Source: Larkinella knui
GTDB lineage: Bacteria > Bacteroidota > Bacteroidia > Cytophagales > Spirosomataceae
Length of the DNA stretch: 64,000 nt
Assembly: GCF_003858645.1 (NCBI RefSeq)
Contig: NZ_RQJP01000004.1
Span: forward strand, 248,001-312,000
Reading direction: 5' to 3'
Shown: one piece after another, positions 37,347 to 46,321 of the stretch
Layout of the letters: each line of letters opens with the position of its first letter
How positions within the stretch are numbered: position 1 is the stretch's first letter
Position numbers and translations under genes: made by a program
The notes under the pieces: model-generated
Told to the model about the DNA's origin: nothing
What the model saw: the letters and a program-made list of their open reading frames with translations, nothing else
Database searches by the model: none

Positions 37347-37734
37347 CGGAAGAAGAAAAAAAAGCCATTATTACCTATCGAATCAATAGAGCTATGAAAC
37401 GCTAAACGATGCAAAAGTGCTCATTGCAGTTGAAGGATGGAATAGTGCTGCTAATCGGCTTTATTATGCTTCTTTTTACATGGTCGTTGCTTTGATGGCT
37501 CAGGAAGGAATTAAAATTTCTTCTCACAGCGGAGCTAAACAAATGCTTGGACAGCATTACGTCAATACCGGGCGCTTAGATTCGTGGGTAAGTAAGGTCT
37601 ACGGCCGTTTATTCAATGCCAGGCAGGATGGAGATTACGGCGATTTTGAGCAATTTGAAGCTCAGGAAATTTTACCTCTTTTGGAACAAACTGAACAATT
37701 CATAGCTGCTGTTCGGCAGTTATTACCCGAATAA
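37343..37734 (+). pseudogene. HEPN domain protein, frameshifted
   Basis: The start ATG at 37343 overlaps the MNT stop. The frame reads MTEEEKKAIITYRINRA and then meets a stop at 37403-37405 after MKR. From 37391 the next frame continues as YETLNDAKVLIAVEGWNSAANRLYYASFYMVVALMAQ, so the loss of one base (a T in GCTTAT) at about 37393 explains the break. The downstream part is a clear UPF0332-type HEPN domain, with SHSGAKQML and FNARQDGDYGDF. A full-length product would be about 130 residues. The 105-residue rest could start at GTG 37417. It could be a pseudogene, a sequencing error or a programmed slip. serS starts one base after its stop. Confidence 0.8.
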
Positions 37735-37735
37735 C

Positions 37736-39007
37736 ATGCTCCAACTTTCATTCATCCGCGAAAATAAAGAAGCCACGCTGGCGGGGCTGAAAAAGAAACG
37801 GTTTGCCAATGCCGAAACCGCCGTCGAACAGGTGCTGGCGCTCGATCAGCAACGGCGCGAGGCCCAAAAAGAACTGGAAGATGTGCTGGCCCGCTCCAAC
37901 GCCAAAGCCAAAGAAATCGGGGCCTTGATGAAAGCTGGTCAGAAAGCTGAAGCGGATGCCGCCAAAGCCGAAACCGCCGAACTGAAAACGCGCTCGAAAG
38001 AACTGGAAGACAGCCTGAAAACCGCCGAGCAGCAATTGCAGGAGGTGTTGGTGACGCTTCCAAATTTGCCCCACAGCAGCGTTCCAGAAGGCCGTACGCC
38101 CGAGGAAAACGAAGTGGTGCTGCAAAACGGCGAAATCCCGGTTTTGCCCGAAAGCGCCTTGCCGCATTGGGAATTGATCAAAAAGTACGAGATTATCGAC
38201 TTTGAACTGGGCAATAAAATCACCGGGGCTGGTTTTCCGGTATACCGGGGAAAAGGGGCGCGGATTCAGCGGGCGATGATTAATTTCTTCCTGGACGAAG
38301 CCCTGAAAGCCGGTTATTTCGAGATTCAGCCGCCGATCCTGATCAACGAGGATTCGGGTTTCGGAACGGGTCAGCTGCCCGACAAGGAAGGCCAGATGTA
38401 TTTCGCCACGGAAGATAAACTGTACCTGATTCCAACGGCAGAAGTACCCATCACGAACCTGTACCGCGACGTTATTTTGTCAGACAATCAGTTGCCCGTC
38501 CGAAACGTCGGTCACACGCCGTGTTTCCGGCGCGAAGCGGGTTCCTGGGGTGCCCACGTCCGCGGACTGAACCGGCTGCATCAATTCGATAAGGTGGAGA
38601 TTGTCCAGATCCGCAAGCCGGAAGAATCGTATCAGGCGCTGGAAGATATGAGCCGGTATGTACAATCGCTATTGCAGAAGCTGGAACTGCCATATCGCGT
38701 CCTGCGGCTTTGTGGGGGCGATATGGGTTTTGCTTCCGCCCTAACCTACGACATGGAAGTGTGGTCGGCGGCCCAGCAACGCTGGCTGGAAGTCAGTTCG
38801 GTGTCCAACTTTGAAACCTTTCAGGCGAACCGGCTGAAACTCCGGTATCGGGTCGAGGGGAAAACGCAACTGCTGCACACGCTGAACGGTTCGGCGCTGG
38901 CGTTGCCCCGGATTCTGGCGGCTATTCTGGAGAATAACCAGACGCCGGAAGGGGTCCGGATTCCGAAGGTGCTGGTGCCATATTGCGGTTTTGAGCTGAT
39001 TAACTAA
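37736..39007 (+). CDS. serS: Seryl-tRNA synthetase
   Basis: A 423-residue class II synthetase that charges tRNA-Ser with serine. The N-terminal coiled coil (about 27-100, rich in Ala/Lys/Glu) grips the tRNA. Motif 2 is HTPCFRREAGSWGAHVRGLNR followed by HQFDKVE, and motif 3 is NGSALALPRILAAILEN near residue 385. Length is normal. The ATG is one base after the HEPN stop, so its own promoter must lie inside the HEPN gene or upstream of MNT. The stop codon is the first part of a long terminator stem. Confidence 0.97.
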   Translation: MLQLSFIRENKEATLAGLKKKRFANAETAVEQVLALDQQRREAQKELEDVLARSNAKAKEIGALMKAGQKAEADAAKAETAELKTRSKELEDSLKTAEQQLQEVLVTLPNLPHSSVPEGRTPEENEVVLQNGEIPVLPESALPHWELIKKYEIIDFELGNKITGAGFPVYRGKGARIQRAMINFFLDEALKAGYFEIQPPILINEDSGFGTGQLPDKEGQMYFATEDKLYLIPTAEVPITNLYRDVILSDNQLPVRNVGHTPCFRREAGSWGAHVRGLNRLHQFDKVEIVQIRKPEESYQALEDMSRYVQSLLQKLELPYRVLRLCGGDMGFASALTYDMEVWSAAQQRWLEVSSVSNFETFQANRLKLRYRVEGKTQLLHTLNGSALALPRILAAILENNQTPEGVRIPKVLVPYCGFELIN

Positions 39008-39048
39008 AAGGAATGCCGCTTCACTAACCGGAAGCGGCATTCCTTTTA
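39005..39048 (+). terminator. Bidirectional terminator between serS and TonB_C gene
   Basis: An 18-bp perfect inverted repeat (39005-39022 and 39031-39048) with an 8-base loop. Its first three bases are the serS TAA. A-run and T-run at its ends serve both strands; the convergent gene ends at 39058. Confidence 0.9.
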
Positions 39049-39057
39049 AAACCGGTT

Positions 39058-40503
39058 TTATTGCAAAGCAAAATTGATGGGCAGGTTGTATTTAACCCGT
39101 ACTTTCTTGCCCCGGACAGCGCCCGGTTTCCATTTTCCGTTAGAAGCCTTGACAACTCGCAGTGCTTCCTGGTCCACGGTTGGATGAACACTCCGTATAA
39201 TTTCGTAATCGCAGAGTGAACCGTCCTGACAGACGACAAAAGTGACGAAAACTTTCCCCTGGATTTTAGCTCTGGAAGCCTCTACAGGATAGCGGATGGT
39301 ACTTGACAGAAAACTCCCTAAGCCCTTCATCCCTCCTTTGAATTCGGGATTTTGCCAGGGTTCGGTATAGGCTACCGAATCCTGATCGTAATAGGCAACT
39401 CCGGAGCTGCATTTGCCGCCCTGGTATACTTCACGATAAGCTAGTTTTCCATCGTTAAACCGCCCCAGCCAGATACCCTCTTTTCGTCTCTCTTTCACAA
39501 GTCCGGTCTCCGTTACCCATTTGCTGTCCTGTTTGGAGATAAACCGGGCCATTCCATTTCCGTTTTGCACCAGTTGCTTTCCGGTCGAATCCCACTGACT
39601 GAGCAACTCACTTTCGTCGGTAGTCAGGGGTACTGCTTTTTTCATCAAAACCTGCTGTAATTGCCCATTTCGAAACCACGACCATTCCTGAATTTTTCCG
39701 TCTGGTAAGGGTTCTTCGATTCGCTTAACCACCCCATTCGCATAATAATAGATCGATTGCCCGATCCGTTTCCCATCGTCGTAGAGCTCTTTTGCCATCA
39801 CCATGCCATTAGGATACAAGGAGTAAATCGTTCCGTTCAGAAATTTAAACAGGGGATCTTTGATCGCCAAACGTATTGCCTGGATTGAATCCGGCAACGA
39901 TGGATCATCTTCATTGGATTGGGTATACGGTATTTTTTCAAAACTATTTTCCAGGCTTTTTTTCCAGTTAGTCCCTTTCCGTTCTGAAATAACCGGGTTT
40001 CCGTTAGGTAAACCGTTCGTATCGACCGGTGTCACGAGCCGAAAAGCCGCCTGGGTTTCATCGGCAATCCAATTGCCCTCTTTGGAATAATACGTCGTAA
40101 TGGCTCCGGGTTCGCTTTTGTTAACTGATGGCGTAAACCGAACCGGATAGGTAAATGACTGCCGTACGGGTTTTCCATCTTTCAGGGCCGGTTTCCAGGC
40201 ATTGAATAAGCTCAAAACCCGAATGGCTTCCCGATCGCAATCCGGGCGGAGACTGCGGAGCGTCTTGATCTCCGAAACCGTACCGTTGGGTTCAATGACA
40301 CCCGACAGAATCACAATGCCTTTGGTGCGGCTCACTTCGGCCGCGTACGGCATCCGCCGGTTGACATCGATAAACTTCTCCAGCAGTGGGATCCCGCCAA
40401 TCGGGCGGGCGGCTGAATCGACTTCAAAGTCTTTGTAGAGCGTCTGGGCCTGTGCTGGCAGCACAGGCAGCAGCAAAAGCAGGGCGTAAAAGCAACGTTT
40501 CAT
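39058..40503 (-). CDS. Exported protein with two TonB_C-like domains and MORN-like repeats
   Basis: A 481-residue protein starting with a signal peptide (MKRCFYALLLLLPVLPAQAQ). Residues about 25-130 form a TonB C-terminal-like domain (KGIVILSGVIEPNGTVSEIK with WKPALKDGKPV). The middle carries MORN/YwqK-type beta hairpins, for example LYPNGMVMAKELYDDGKRIGQSIYYY. The last 100 residues are a second TonB_C domain (KIQGKVFVTFVVCQDGSLCDYEI and NGKWKPGAVRGKKVRVKYNLPINF). There is no N-terminal membrane anchor beyond the signal, unlike real TonB. Its role is unknown; it may bind a receptor or peptidoglycan. The start at 40503 (Met at the signal) is used; an 8-residue longer start exists at 40527. Confidence 0.85.
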   Translation of the reverse strand: MKRCFYALLLLLPVLPAQAQTLYKDFEVDSAARPIGGIPLLEKFIDVNRRMPYAAEVSRTKGIVILSGVIEPNGTVSEIKTLRSLRPDCDREAIRVLSLFNAWKPALKDGKPVRQSFTYPVRFTPSVNKSEPGAITTYYSKEGNWIADETQAAFRLVTPVDTNGLPNGNPVISERKGTNWKKSLENSFEKIPYTQSNEDDPSLPDSIQAIRLAIKDPLFKFLNGTIYSLYPNGMVMAKELYDDGKRIGQSIYYYANGVVKRIEEPLPDGKIQEWSWFRNGQLQQVLMKKAVPLTTDESELLSQWDSTGKQLVQNGNGMARFISKQDSKWVTETGLVKERRKEGIWLGRFNDGKLAYREVYQGGKCSSGVAYYDQDSVAYTEPWQNPEFKGGMKGLGSFLSSTIRYPVEASRAKIQGKVFVTFVVCQDGSLCDYEIIRSVHPTVDQEALRVVKASNGKWKPGAVRGKKVRVKYNLPINFALQ

Positions 40504-40558
40504 GGGTGGATAAATTTCAGCACCCAATTTATAAAAAATGTCAATACGTTTATTTGTT

Positions 40559-40592
40559 CAAACTTAGATTTTTGCCTTTGTCATCAGCCCAA
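40559..40592 (-). promoter_or_regulatory. Probable promoter of the TonB_C gene
   Basis: On the minus strand TTGG (40589-40592), 22 bases, then TAAGTTTG (40559-40566). The -7 element is a full consensus match; the spacer is slightly long. The leader would be about 50 bases. Confidence 0.55.
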
Positions 40593-40613
40593 CTTTTGGG
40601 CGATTGACGTTTC

Positions 40614-42449
40614 CTACCGTGGCAACACGCTCAATTCCAGATGCGATGGAAAGGCCGCCGACCGGAAAATCGTGTGCGTCGCTTGCTGGAAATCCGCGTC
40701 GCTTGCTTCGAAGATGTTCGGTACGTAGCGTTGCGGATTCCGGTCGATCAGCGGAAACCACGTGCTCTGTACCTGCACCATGATGCGGTGTCCTTTCCGG
40801 AAAACATGGTCGAGCGAATGCAAATCGACGGTGAACGTTTCGGTTTTGTTGGGCTGGAGAGCCTGCGGTTTTTCAAAACTCCGGTGAAACCGGCCCCGCA
40901 GCACGTCGTTGGCGACCATGAACTGATAGCCGGCCATTTTGGGTTCCTTCGGGTAATTTTCCGGATAAACATCGATCAGCTTTACCACCCAGTCGGCATC
41001 GCTGCCCGTCGTGGCGGCAAACAACCGGGCCAGGAGCGTACCGGTTACGGCGACGTCTTCAGTCAGGGGTTCGGTTTGCCAGGCCAGCACATCGGGGCGG
41101 TTGTGCACAAACCGCTGGTCTTCGGTTAGCCAGGCATACCAGCGTGAGCCGGGTCCGTAGGTTTCCTCAATCGGGCGGGGCCGGTAGGGAACCGGATGAG
41201 CCGGATCGGATACATACCGATCGGCCCCGGCAGCATCGGTCGGTTTCTCGAACGAAAGCTGCCCATTGGCTCTAAAATACAGATTCCGTTTGACGGCTTC
41301 GGCAGGCGGCCACTGCGTATAGGTTTTCCACTGATTCGAGCCGGTTTGAAAAGACGTTACTTCGGCAAATTTCCCGTCACCCTTGCCCTTCAGGTGGTAC
41401 GAAAACCAGGGAGCCAGCATGTACTGGCGAAACGTGCTGGAGGTGGTGGTATCAAAACGGATGTTGCCCAGCTTCCGCCCGTCACCCCCGGCCCAGCCAC
41501 CGTGATTCCAGGGGCCGACAATCAAATGGTTTTGCTGCTTGTCGTCGCCTTTCTCCCAGAGTTGATACGCTTTAATCGGGCCGTAAAAATCCTCCTGATC
41601 CCACCAGCCCGCGACGTTCTGGATGGCAACTTTGGGCTTCCCCAGGCGGGTGATCAGCGACTGTTTTTGCCAGAACTGATCATAATTCGGGTGTTTGGCA
41701 AAGTCGTTCCAACTCGGTAGTTTACCCAGAAAATGCTTTTTGTTGACGTTGGCCAGCGATCCCAGTTTCAGGTACCAGTCGTAGGTGTCATACGTGTTGA
41801 AGGGAAAGAGCGTATCGGTTTTTGCGGCTTCTTCCATAAACGCATACTCGAAACCGTAGCTCAGCCGGAAGGCGCCCTGGTGGTGAAAATCGTCGCCAAT
41901 CCACATGTCGGCGGGGGAGGCATGTTCGGAAATGGCCTTCAGCGCCGGATGCGGGTCAATGGCTCCCATGACGCTCGTCCAGCCATCGTAGGAAGTGCCG
42001 TACATACCCACTTTTCCGTTGTTATTCGGACTATTTTTCAACAACCACTCAATCGTGTCGTAAGTATCCGTGCTTTCGTCGATGGCTTTCGGATTGGCCG
42101 GATCGCGCGAAAACCGCTGCATTTCAAACGTTCCTTCAGACTTGTAACGGCCCCGAATGTCCTGCGCCACGAAAATATACCCCTCGTCGGCCATGTGATT
42201 GGTATACGACGACTGATCCGGAAACGGGGCTTTGCTGACGCCATAAGGCGTTCGCCGGAACAGAAAAGGCAGCGGTTCACGGGCGGTTTTGGGCGTAAAG
42301 ATGACGGTATTGAGCCGAATGCCGTCGCGCATGGTGATCAATACTTCCTGGCGGTCGTAGCGTGTTTCGGAACGGGTCTGGGCGTACGTAAACGTTACGA
42401 TTAGGGTTAGTATCCAAACCAAAACCGGCTTTAACAGAATCGGGCGCAT
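40614..42449 (-). CDS. CocE/NonD family hydrolase (X-Pro dipeptidyl-peptidase-like, S15)
   Basis: A 611-residue exported alpha/beta hydrolase. A signal peptide is visible at MRPILLKPVLVWILTLIVTFTYAQ. The catalytic Ser is in GMYGTSYDGWTSV, the GxSYxG pattern of the S15/CocE group; a jelly-roll domain with RLFAATTGSDADWVVKLIDVYP forms the C-terminal third. The family cleaves esters, glutaryl-7-ACA-like amides or X-Pro peptides; the substrate here is unknown. The start at 42449 puts the signal peptide at the N-terminus; an in-frame start at 42509 would add 20 residues. The upstream serine hydrolase gene ends at 42513 on the same strand, so the pair is probably one operon. Confidence 0.87.
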   Translation of the reverse strand: MRPILLKPVLVWILTLIVTFTYAQTRSETRYDRQEVLITMRDGIRLNTVIFTPKTAREPLPFLFRRTPYGVSKAPFPDQSSYTNHMADEGYIFVAQDIRGRYKSEGTFEMQRFSRDPANPKAIDESTDTYDTIEWLLKNSPNNNGKVGMYGTSYDGWTSVMGAIDPHPALKAISEHASPADMWIGDDFHHQGAFRLSYGFEYAFMEEAAKTDTLFPFNTYDTYDWYLKLGSLANVNKKHFLGKLPSWNDFAKHPNYDQFWQKQSLITRLGKPKVAIQNVAGWWDQEDFYGPIKAYQLWEKGDDKQQNHLIVGPWNHGGWAGGDGRKLGNIRFDTTTSSTFRQYMLAPWFSYHLKGKGDGKFAEVTSFQTGSNQWKTYTQWPPAEAVKRNLYFRANGQLSFEKPTDAAGADRYVSDPAHPVPYRPRPIEETYGPGSRWYAWLTEDQRFVHNRPDVLAWQTEPLTEDVAVTGTLLARLFAATTGSDADWVVKLIDVYPENYPKEPKMAGYQFMVANDVLRGRFHRSFEKPQALQPNKTETFTVDLHSLDHVFRKGHRIMVQVQSTWFPLIDRNPQRYVPNIFEASDADFQQATHTIFRSAAFPSHLELSVLPR

Positions 42450-42512
42450 AGAAGCAGGCGTTTTTTTGAGAAATAGGCGAGTTGTAAGCACGGGGGTTAT
42501 TCTTTGCATCGG

Positions 42513-44240
42513 TTATTTACCGGCGGTTGGCGGTTTTTCGGTACCAAAATCATCCGGCAACCGACTGAGCCAGAGATTGCGAACGCGCCCGTTCGACATC
42601 CGGATTCCAATGACTTGTTCCGCCGGGTTGCGAACCACATCGATGGTTTGAACATACCACCACGGAACTTGTAAACGATCTTTGGACACGACGCTGATGG
42701 GCACTTCGCCGTGGTGGACATGCACCAGTTTGAGGGTATCGTCTTTCTGATTGATGGCGTAAATGGTCTCCAGCTCCGGGCTGTAGTACTTGCCGACGAG
42801 TTGCTTTCTCAGTTCGGCGGAGGCTTCATACGGTTTGACCCGATTGGCCGGATGACTCCCGTTCTGGAAAAGCGTCATGCGGTTCACTTTTCCCGTTTTC
42901 GGGCGATGAAACGTTACTTTGGCATCGACTATTTTCAAAAAGAAAGTGGTGTCCGACGACGGAAACAGTTCGGCCTGAGGCTGACCGGTGGCCTGGGTGA
43001 AATACCGGTTTCCGTCGCGCTTGAACGACAGGATAAAGCCCGGCATCTCGGTCATTTCATAGTCACCGGCGTAGGCGTCGAAGAGCGCGGGGTCAATTTG
43101 GTATCCGCTGGCCGGAGTCGTGGGCGCTTTCGCCATCTTTTCCTCTTTCAGATACGGAGCCAGGTAAATGTTGGCCAGATCGAAGGCTTTTTTAGCCGGA
43201 TCAAACTCCGCCTGATTGCTCAAGACAATAAAACCGTAGTCTTCTTTCGGAAAATAGCACAGAAAAGAGCGGTAACCGGCGTCACTGCCTCCGTGATTGT
43301 AGTGAGACAATCCTTTGTACTGGCCGTGTACGAGGGCAAAAGCATAGGGCAGCGTATCGCCTTTGGTGAGCCGTCCCCGTTCGAGCATCTGCGTCATTGT
43401 AGCCTGGTTCCCGACCGTGGGCGCGCGGAAATTTCCAATCCAGCGGGCCAGATCATTCACCGTCGTGAACAAACTGGTCGCACCGGCATTGGCGTAACTC
43501 AGCACACTTTTCTTGTACGAATTCGGTCCATCTCCTTTGGAAAAGGAGTATGCCCGGCCTTTGACAATGCGTTCGTGATCGTCATAGAACAACGTGTTTT
43601 TCATGCCCAGCGGTTTAAAGACGCGCGTGTGCATCCACTCCCGAAACGGCTGTCTGGTGACGCGGGCGATGATTTCGCCCAGCAGCGTATAGCCGGTATT
43701 GCAATAGGCGTAGGCCGAACCCGGCTCGAAATTCAGTTCCCGCTGCCGTCTAACGAGGTTGAAAACCTGTTCTTTGGTAATGACGTCGTCCAGTTGCCAA
43801 CCCGCCATCGCCAGCAGATTCCACTGGTCACGCAACCCGCTGGTGTGGTGAATGAGGTGCCGGATGGTGATCGTTTTACCAAAATCGGGCACTTCCGGCA
43901 GGTATTTATGAATAGCATCGTCGAGCGACAACTTGCCTTCCTGCGCCAGCAGCACAATGCCGAAGGCCGTAAACTGCTTCGACAGGGAGGCCACGTGGAA
44001 GATGGTTTCCGGGCCAATGGGCGCACCGGTTTCCACGTCAGCTTCGCCGAACCCTTTGGCGTACACGAGTTTACCCTGATGCACCACCCCGACAGCCGCT
44101 CCGGGGCTTCCGGCTTTTTTCCATTCCAGGAAAAGCGAATCGGCCCGGGCCGCTAATCTGGGCGATTGAGCCAGGGTTAATGAACCCGGTAGAAACGGTA
44201 GGATAAAAGCGAAAAAGAGGAGGTGGAGAAAGGGCTTCAT
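42513..44240 (-). CDS. Beta-lactamase/D-alanyl-D-alanine carboxypeptidase-like serine hydrolase
   Basis: A 575-residue exported serine hydrolase of the class C beta-lactamase fold. The signal peptide ends LTLAQ at about residue 25. The nucleophile motif SLSK (Ser85 and Lys88), the YxN motif in YAYCNTGYTLLGE, and the HGG of the third box in NHGGSDAGYRSF are all present. A C-terminal beta-barrel-like extension (from about residue 380) is usual for the large esterase/D-aminopeptidase members. The true substrate may be a D-amino acid peptide or an ester. The CocE-type gene follows in the same direction. Confidence 0.9.
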   Translation of the reverse strand: MKPFLHLLFFAFILPFLPGSLTLAQSPRLAARADSLFLEWKKAGSPGAAVGVVHQGKLVYAKGFGEADVETGAPIGPETIFHVASLSKQFTAFGIVLLAQEGKLSLDDAIHKYLPEVPDFGKTITIRHLIHHTSGLRDQWNLLAMAGWQLDDVITKEQVFNLVRRQRELNFEPGSAYAYCNTGYTLLGEIIARVTRQPFREWMHTRVFKPLGMKNTLFYDDHERIVKGRAYSFSKGDGPNSYKKSVLSYANAGATSLFTTVNDLARWIGNFRAPTVGNQATMTQMLERGRLTKGDTLPYAFALVHGQYKGLSHYNHGGSDAGYRSFLCYFPKEDYGFIVLSNQAEFDPAKKAFDLANIYLAPYLKEEKMAKAPTTPASGYQIDPALFDAYAGDYEMTEMPGFILSFKRDGNRYFTQATGQPQAELFPSSDTTFFLKIVDAKVTFHRPKTGKVNRMTLFQNGSHPANRVKPYEASAELRKQLVGKYYSPELETIYAINQKDDTLKLVHVHHGEVPISVVSKDRLQVPWWYVQTIDVVRNPAEQVIGIRMSNGRVRNLWLSRLPDDFGTEKPPTAGK

Positions 44241-44403
44241 TGGCTTTTTATTTTTGGCAAATTAAGCATTTGGCTTTGCAAAAGCAGCTTACGCAACCGG
44301 TTTTAAGTGCCGGTTTGTCAAGTGCTTTTTAGTCGCTGTTAAAGTTTGTTAATGCGTTCGTTTAGGCTGCGCAATTGCGCTATTTTGCCAAAAAACGCTT
44401 CGT

Positions 44404-44730
44404 ATGCGCCTTCCCAAATTGCAGGCCGTTTTTCTCTTCTACCGAACGTTCCGGGTATTCAGCAACGCCGTAACGCTGGGGTTGATCGCGGCTTTCTGGC
44501 TACGACTTGCGGACTATTTTCACCTCTTCATCGTCTACTTTTTGTGGGTTAAAACCTTCTCCAACGTTGTGATCTGGTACCTGATCCGCAAAAATTATAA
44601 GGCGCAGTTCTGGTTTTACCACAACCTGGGTTGGTCGCAAACCGCCCTGTTTGGCGGGGCTTTTGTACTCGATCTGCTGGTTACGTCGCTGTTACTATTC
44701 GGTTCGTATCAACTCCGGCTGCTGGTATGA
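44404..44730 (+). CDS. Small membrane protein, probable partner of ABC ATPase
   Basis: A 108-residue protein with three to four membrane helices: VFSNAVTLGLIAAFWLRLADYFH, FLWVKTFSNVVIWYLI and FGGAFVLDLLVTSLLLFG, in a 108-residue frame that ends with a 4-base overlap (ATGA) into the ABC ATPase gene. I do not recognise the family. ABC transporters normally need at least six helices per half, so if it serves as the membrane partner it would have to be oligomeric or work with another protein. Confidence 0.75.
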   Translation: MRLPKLQAVFLFYRTFRVFSNAVTLGLIAAFWLRLADYFHLFIVYFLWVKTFSNVVIWYLIRKNYKAQFWFYHNLGWSQTALFGGAFVLDLLVTSLLLFGSYQLRLLV

Positions 44731-45401
44731 ACCGTCCGACAACCACGCTGGAAGCCGACAGCATCTGGCTGCAATTTGGCGGACGAAAAATCCTGCAGAG
44801 CGTTTACGTGAAGCTGGAAACCGGGCAAATTACCGGTTTGCTGGGTCGGAACGGGAGCGGGAAATCCTGCCTGCTAAAAAGCATCATGGGTTTGATGCCC
44901 ACCGAAACGCAATCGGTCCGGGTCGATGGGCACTACGTCGAAAAACCGTATCAGCAACCCGGTTTGATCCGGTATTTGCCCCAGCATCCGTTTGTGCCGC
45001 CGTCGATGACCATTCGGGCGGCTTTTGACTGGTACGGTGTGAAAATGGATGAAATAGCGACGGAGTATCCGAAAATCGACGACCTGAAAAACCAGCGAAT
45101 CGGGCAATTGTCGGGTGGTGAAAAGCGGCTGGCTGAAATTTTATTGATCCTGAAATCCGACACGGCTTTTGTCTTGCTGGATGAACCGTTTTCGCATCTG
45201 ATGCCGGTTCAGATTGAGCAGTTGCAACAAACCATCCGGCAGGAATCCCGGCGAAAAGGCATTCTTTTGTCCGACCATCTGTATCGTTCCGTGCTCGACC
45301 TCAGCGATTCCGTCTATTTTCTCAATACCGGCGGGCGAACGATTCGGCTGAATGCTCCGGAGCAGGAGTTGAAAGACAGGGGCTATTTGAGTTCAGAATA
45401 G
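44727..45401 (+). CDS. ABC transporter ATP-binding protein
   Basis: A 224-residue ABC ATPase. Walker A is GRNGSGKS near residue 39-46, the signature LSGGEKR at about 129, Walker B FVLLDEPF at about 150, and the H-loop in LLSDHLYRSVLDL. It resembles the LptB/LivF-like branch. The start at 44727 (MNRPTTTLEADS) is chosen over an upstream start at 44631, as it overlaps the previous gene by 4 bases and places the first beta strand normally. No permease is found; the 108-residue membrane protein is its only neighbour on the transcript. Confidence 0.88.
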   Translation: MNRPTTTLEADSIWLQFGGRKILQSVYVKLETGQITGLLGRNGSGKSCLLKSIMGLMPTETQSVRVDGHYVEKPYQQPGLIRYLPQHPFVPPSMTIRAAFDWYGVKMDEIATEYPKIDDLKNQRIGQLSGGEKRLAEILLILKSDTAFVLLDEPFSHLMPVQIEQLQQTIRQESRRKGILLSDHLYRSVLDLSDSVYFLNTGGRTIRLNAPEQELKDRGYLSSE

Positions 45402-45547
45402 TCTCTTGAATTGGCACCACCTACCCCGGATGGGGTAAACCGCAAAGCGTTTGGTAAGGCGTATAAACTTTATGGTAAAAATTTGAAGAAAAGTGTGCTT
45501 CTGACGATTTCCTGCGTCTAAAATAAAAAACCTACCGAAACTGCCGT

Positions 45548-46321
45548 ATGAAAAAGAATTATGTAGCCGCTTTGCTAACCGGTCTGACCCTGTTAACGAG
45601 CACCACCTTCTTCGTTACCTGCAAAAATGATCCTGATCCGGAAGCTGCGACCGAAGCGGAAGTGACAGAGGTTCCGGAGGTCTACAAAAAAATCTACGGA
45701 GCAAGCAGCATTACCCGTTCCGGCGAGTATGTCATCATCAAAACGACCGGCGTTCCCGACCATAAAAGCCCTTATTTCCAGACTACGCAATGGGCAACTG
45801 CGCAATACGAAGCGTACAACGGCACCAATACCGCCTGGAAGCAAAACCCGAACAAAATTGCGTCCTTCAGTTATACCTTCCGGCTGCCGGTTTCGCCGAA
45901 AGCAGCTACCACCAAATCGGCGACGGCGGGCGGCCCCATCGGCGTTTCGTTGAACGGCGTGCCCTTCTTCAATCAATATGCCGCCATGCAGGCGCCACTG
46001 ACGGACGAAATCAATGGTTTTGATCAATACAACGGCCATCCCGCCCAGGCTGGCGATTATCACTACCACGCCGAACCGACCTATCTGACCACCACCAAAG
46101 GCAAAGAAGCCATTTTAGGGTTCCTGCTCGACGGTTTTCCGGTTTATGGCCCTATGGAAAACGGCAAAGTGATTACGAACAGCGATCTGGATAAATACCA
46201 TGGCCACACCAGCGTGACAACGGATTATCCGAAAGGGATTTACCATTACCACATCACGGCCGCCAGTCCCTACATCAACGGCAATGACTATTATGGAACG
46301 CCGGGGACGTATACAAAATAG
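45548..46321 (+). CDS. YHYH domain lipoprotein
   Basis: A 257-residue lipoprotein. The lipobox FVTC gives a lipidated Cys at residue 25, and an acidic linker (KNDPDPEAATEAEVTEVPE) follows. The YHYH domain repeats the His-rich motif as GDYHYHAEPTYL near residue 175 and as KGIYHYHITAASPYINGN near 235; the GFLLDGFPVYGPM stretch between is also typical. The His pairs suggest a metal site, perhaps copper. The family has no characterised function. The downstream lipoprotein gene overlaps its 3' end. Confidence 0.88.
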   Translation: MKKNYVAALLTGLTLLTSTTFFVTCKNDPDPEAATEAEVTEVPEVYKKIYGASSITRSGEYVIIKTTGVPDHKSPYFQTTQWATAQYEAYNGTNTAWKQNPNKIASFSYTFRLPVSPKAATTKSATAGGPIGVSLNGVPFFNQYAAMQAPLTDEINGFDQYNGHPAQAGDYHYHAEPTYLTTTKGKEAILGFLLDGFPVYGPMENGKVITNSDLDKYHGHTSVTTDYPKGIYHYHITAASPYINGNDYYGTPGTYTK

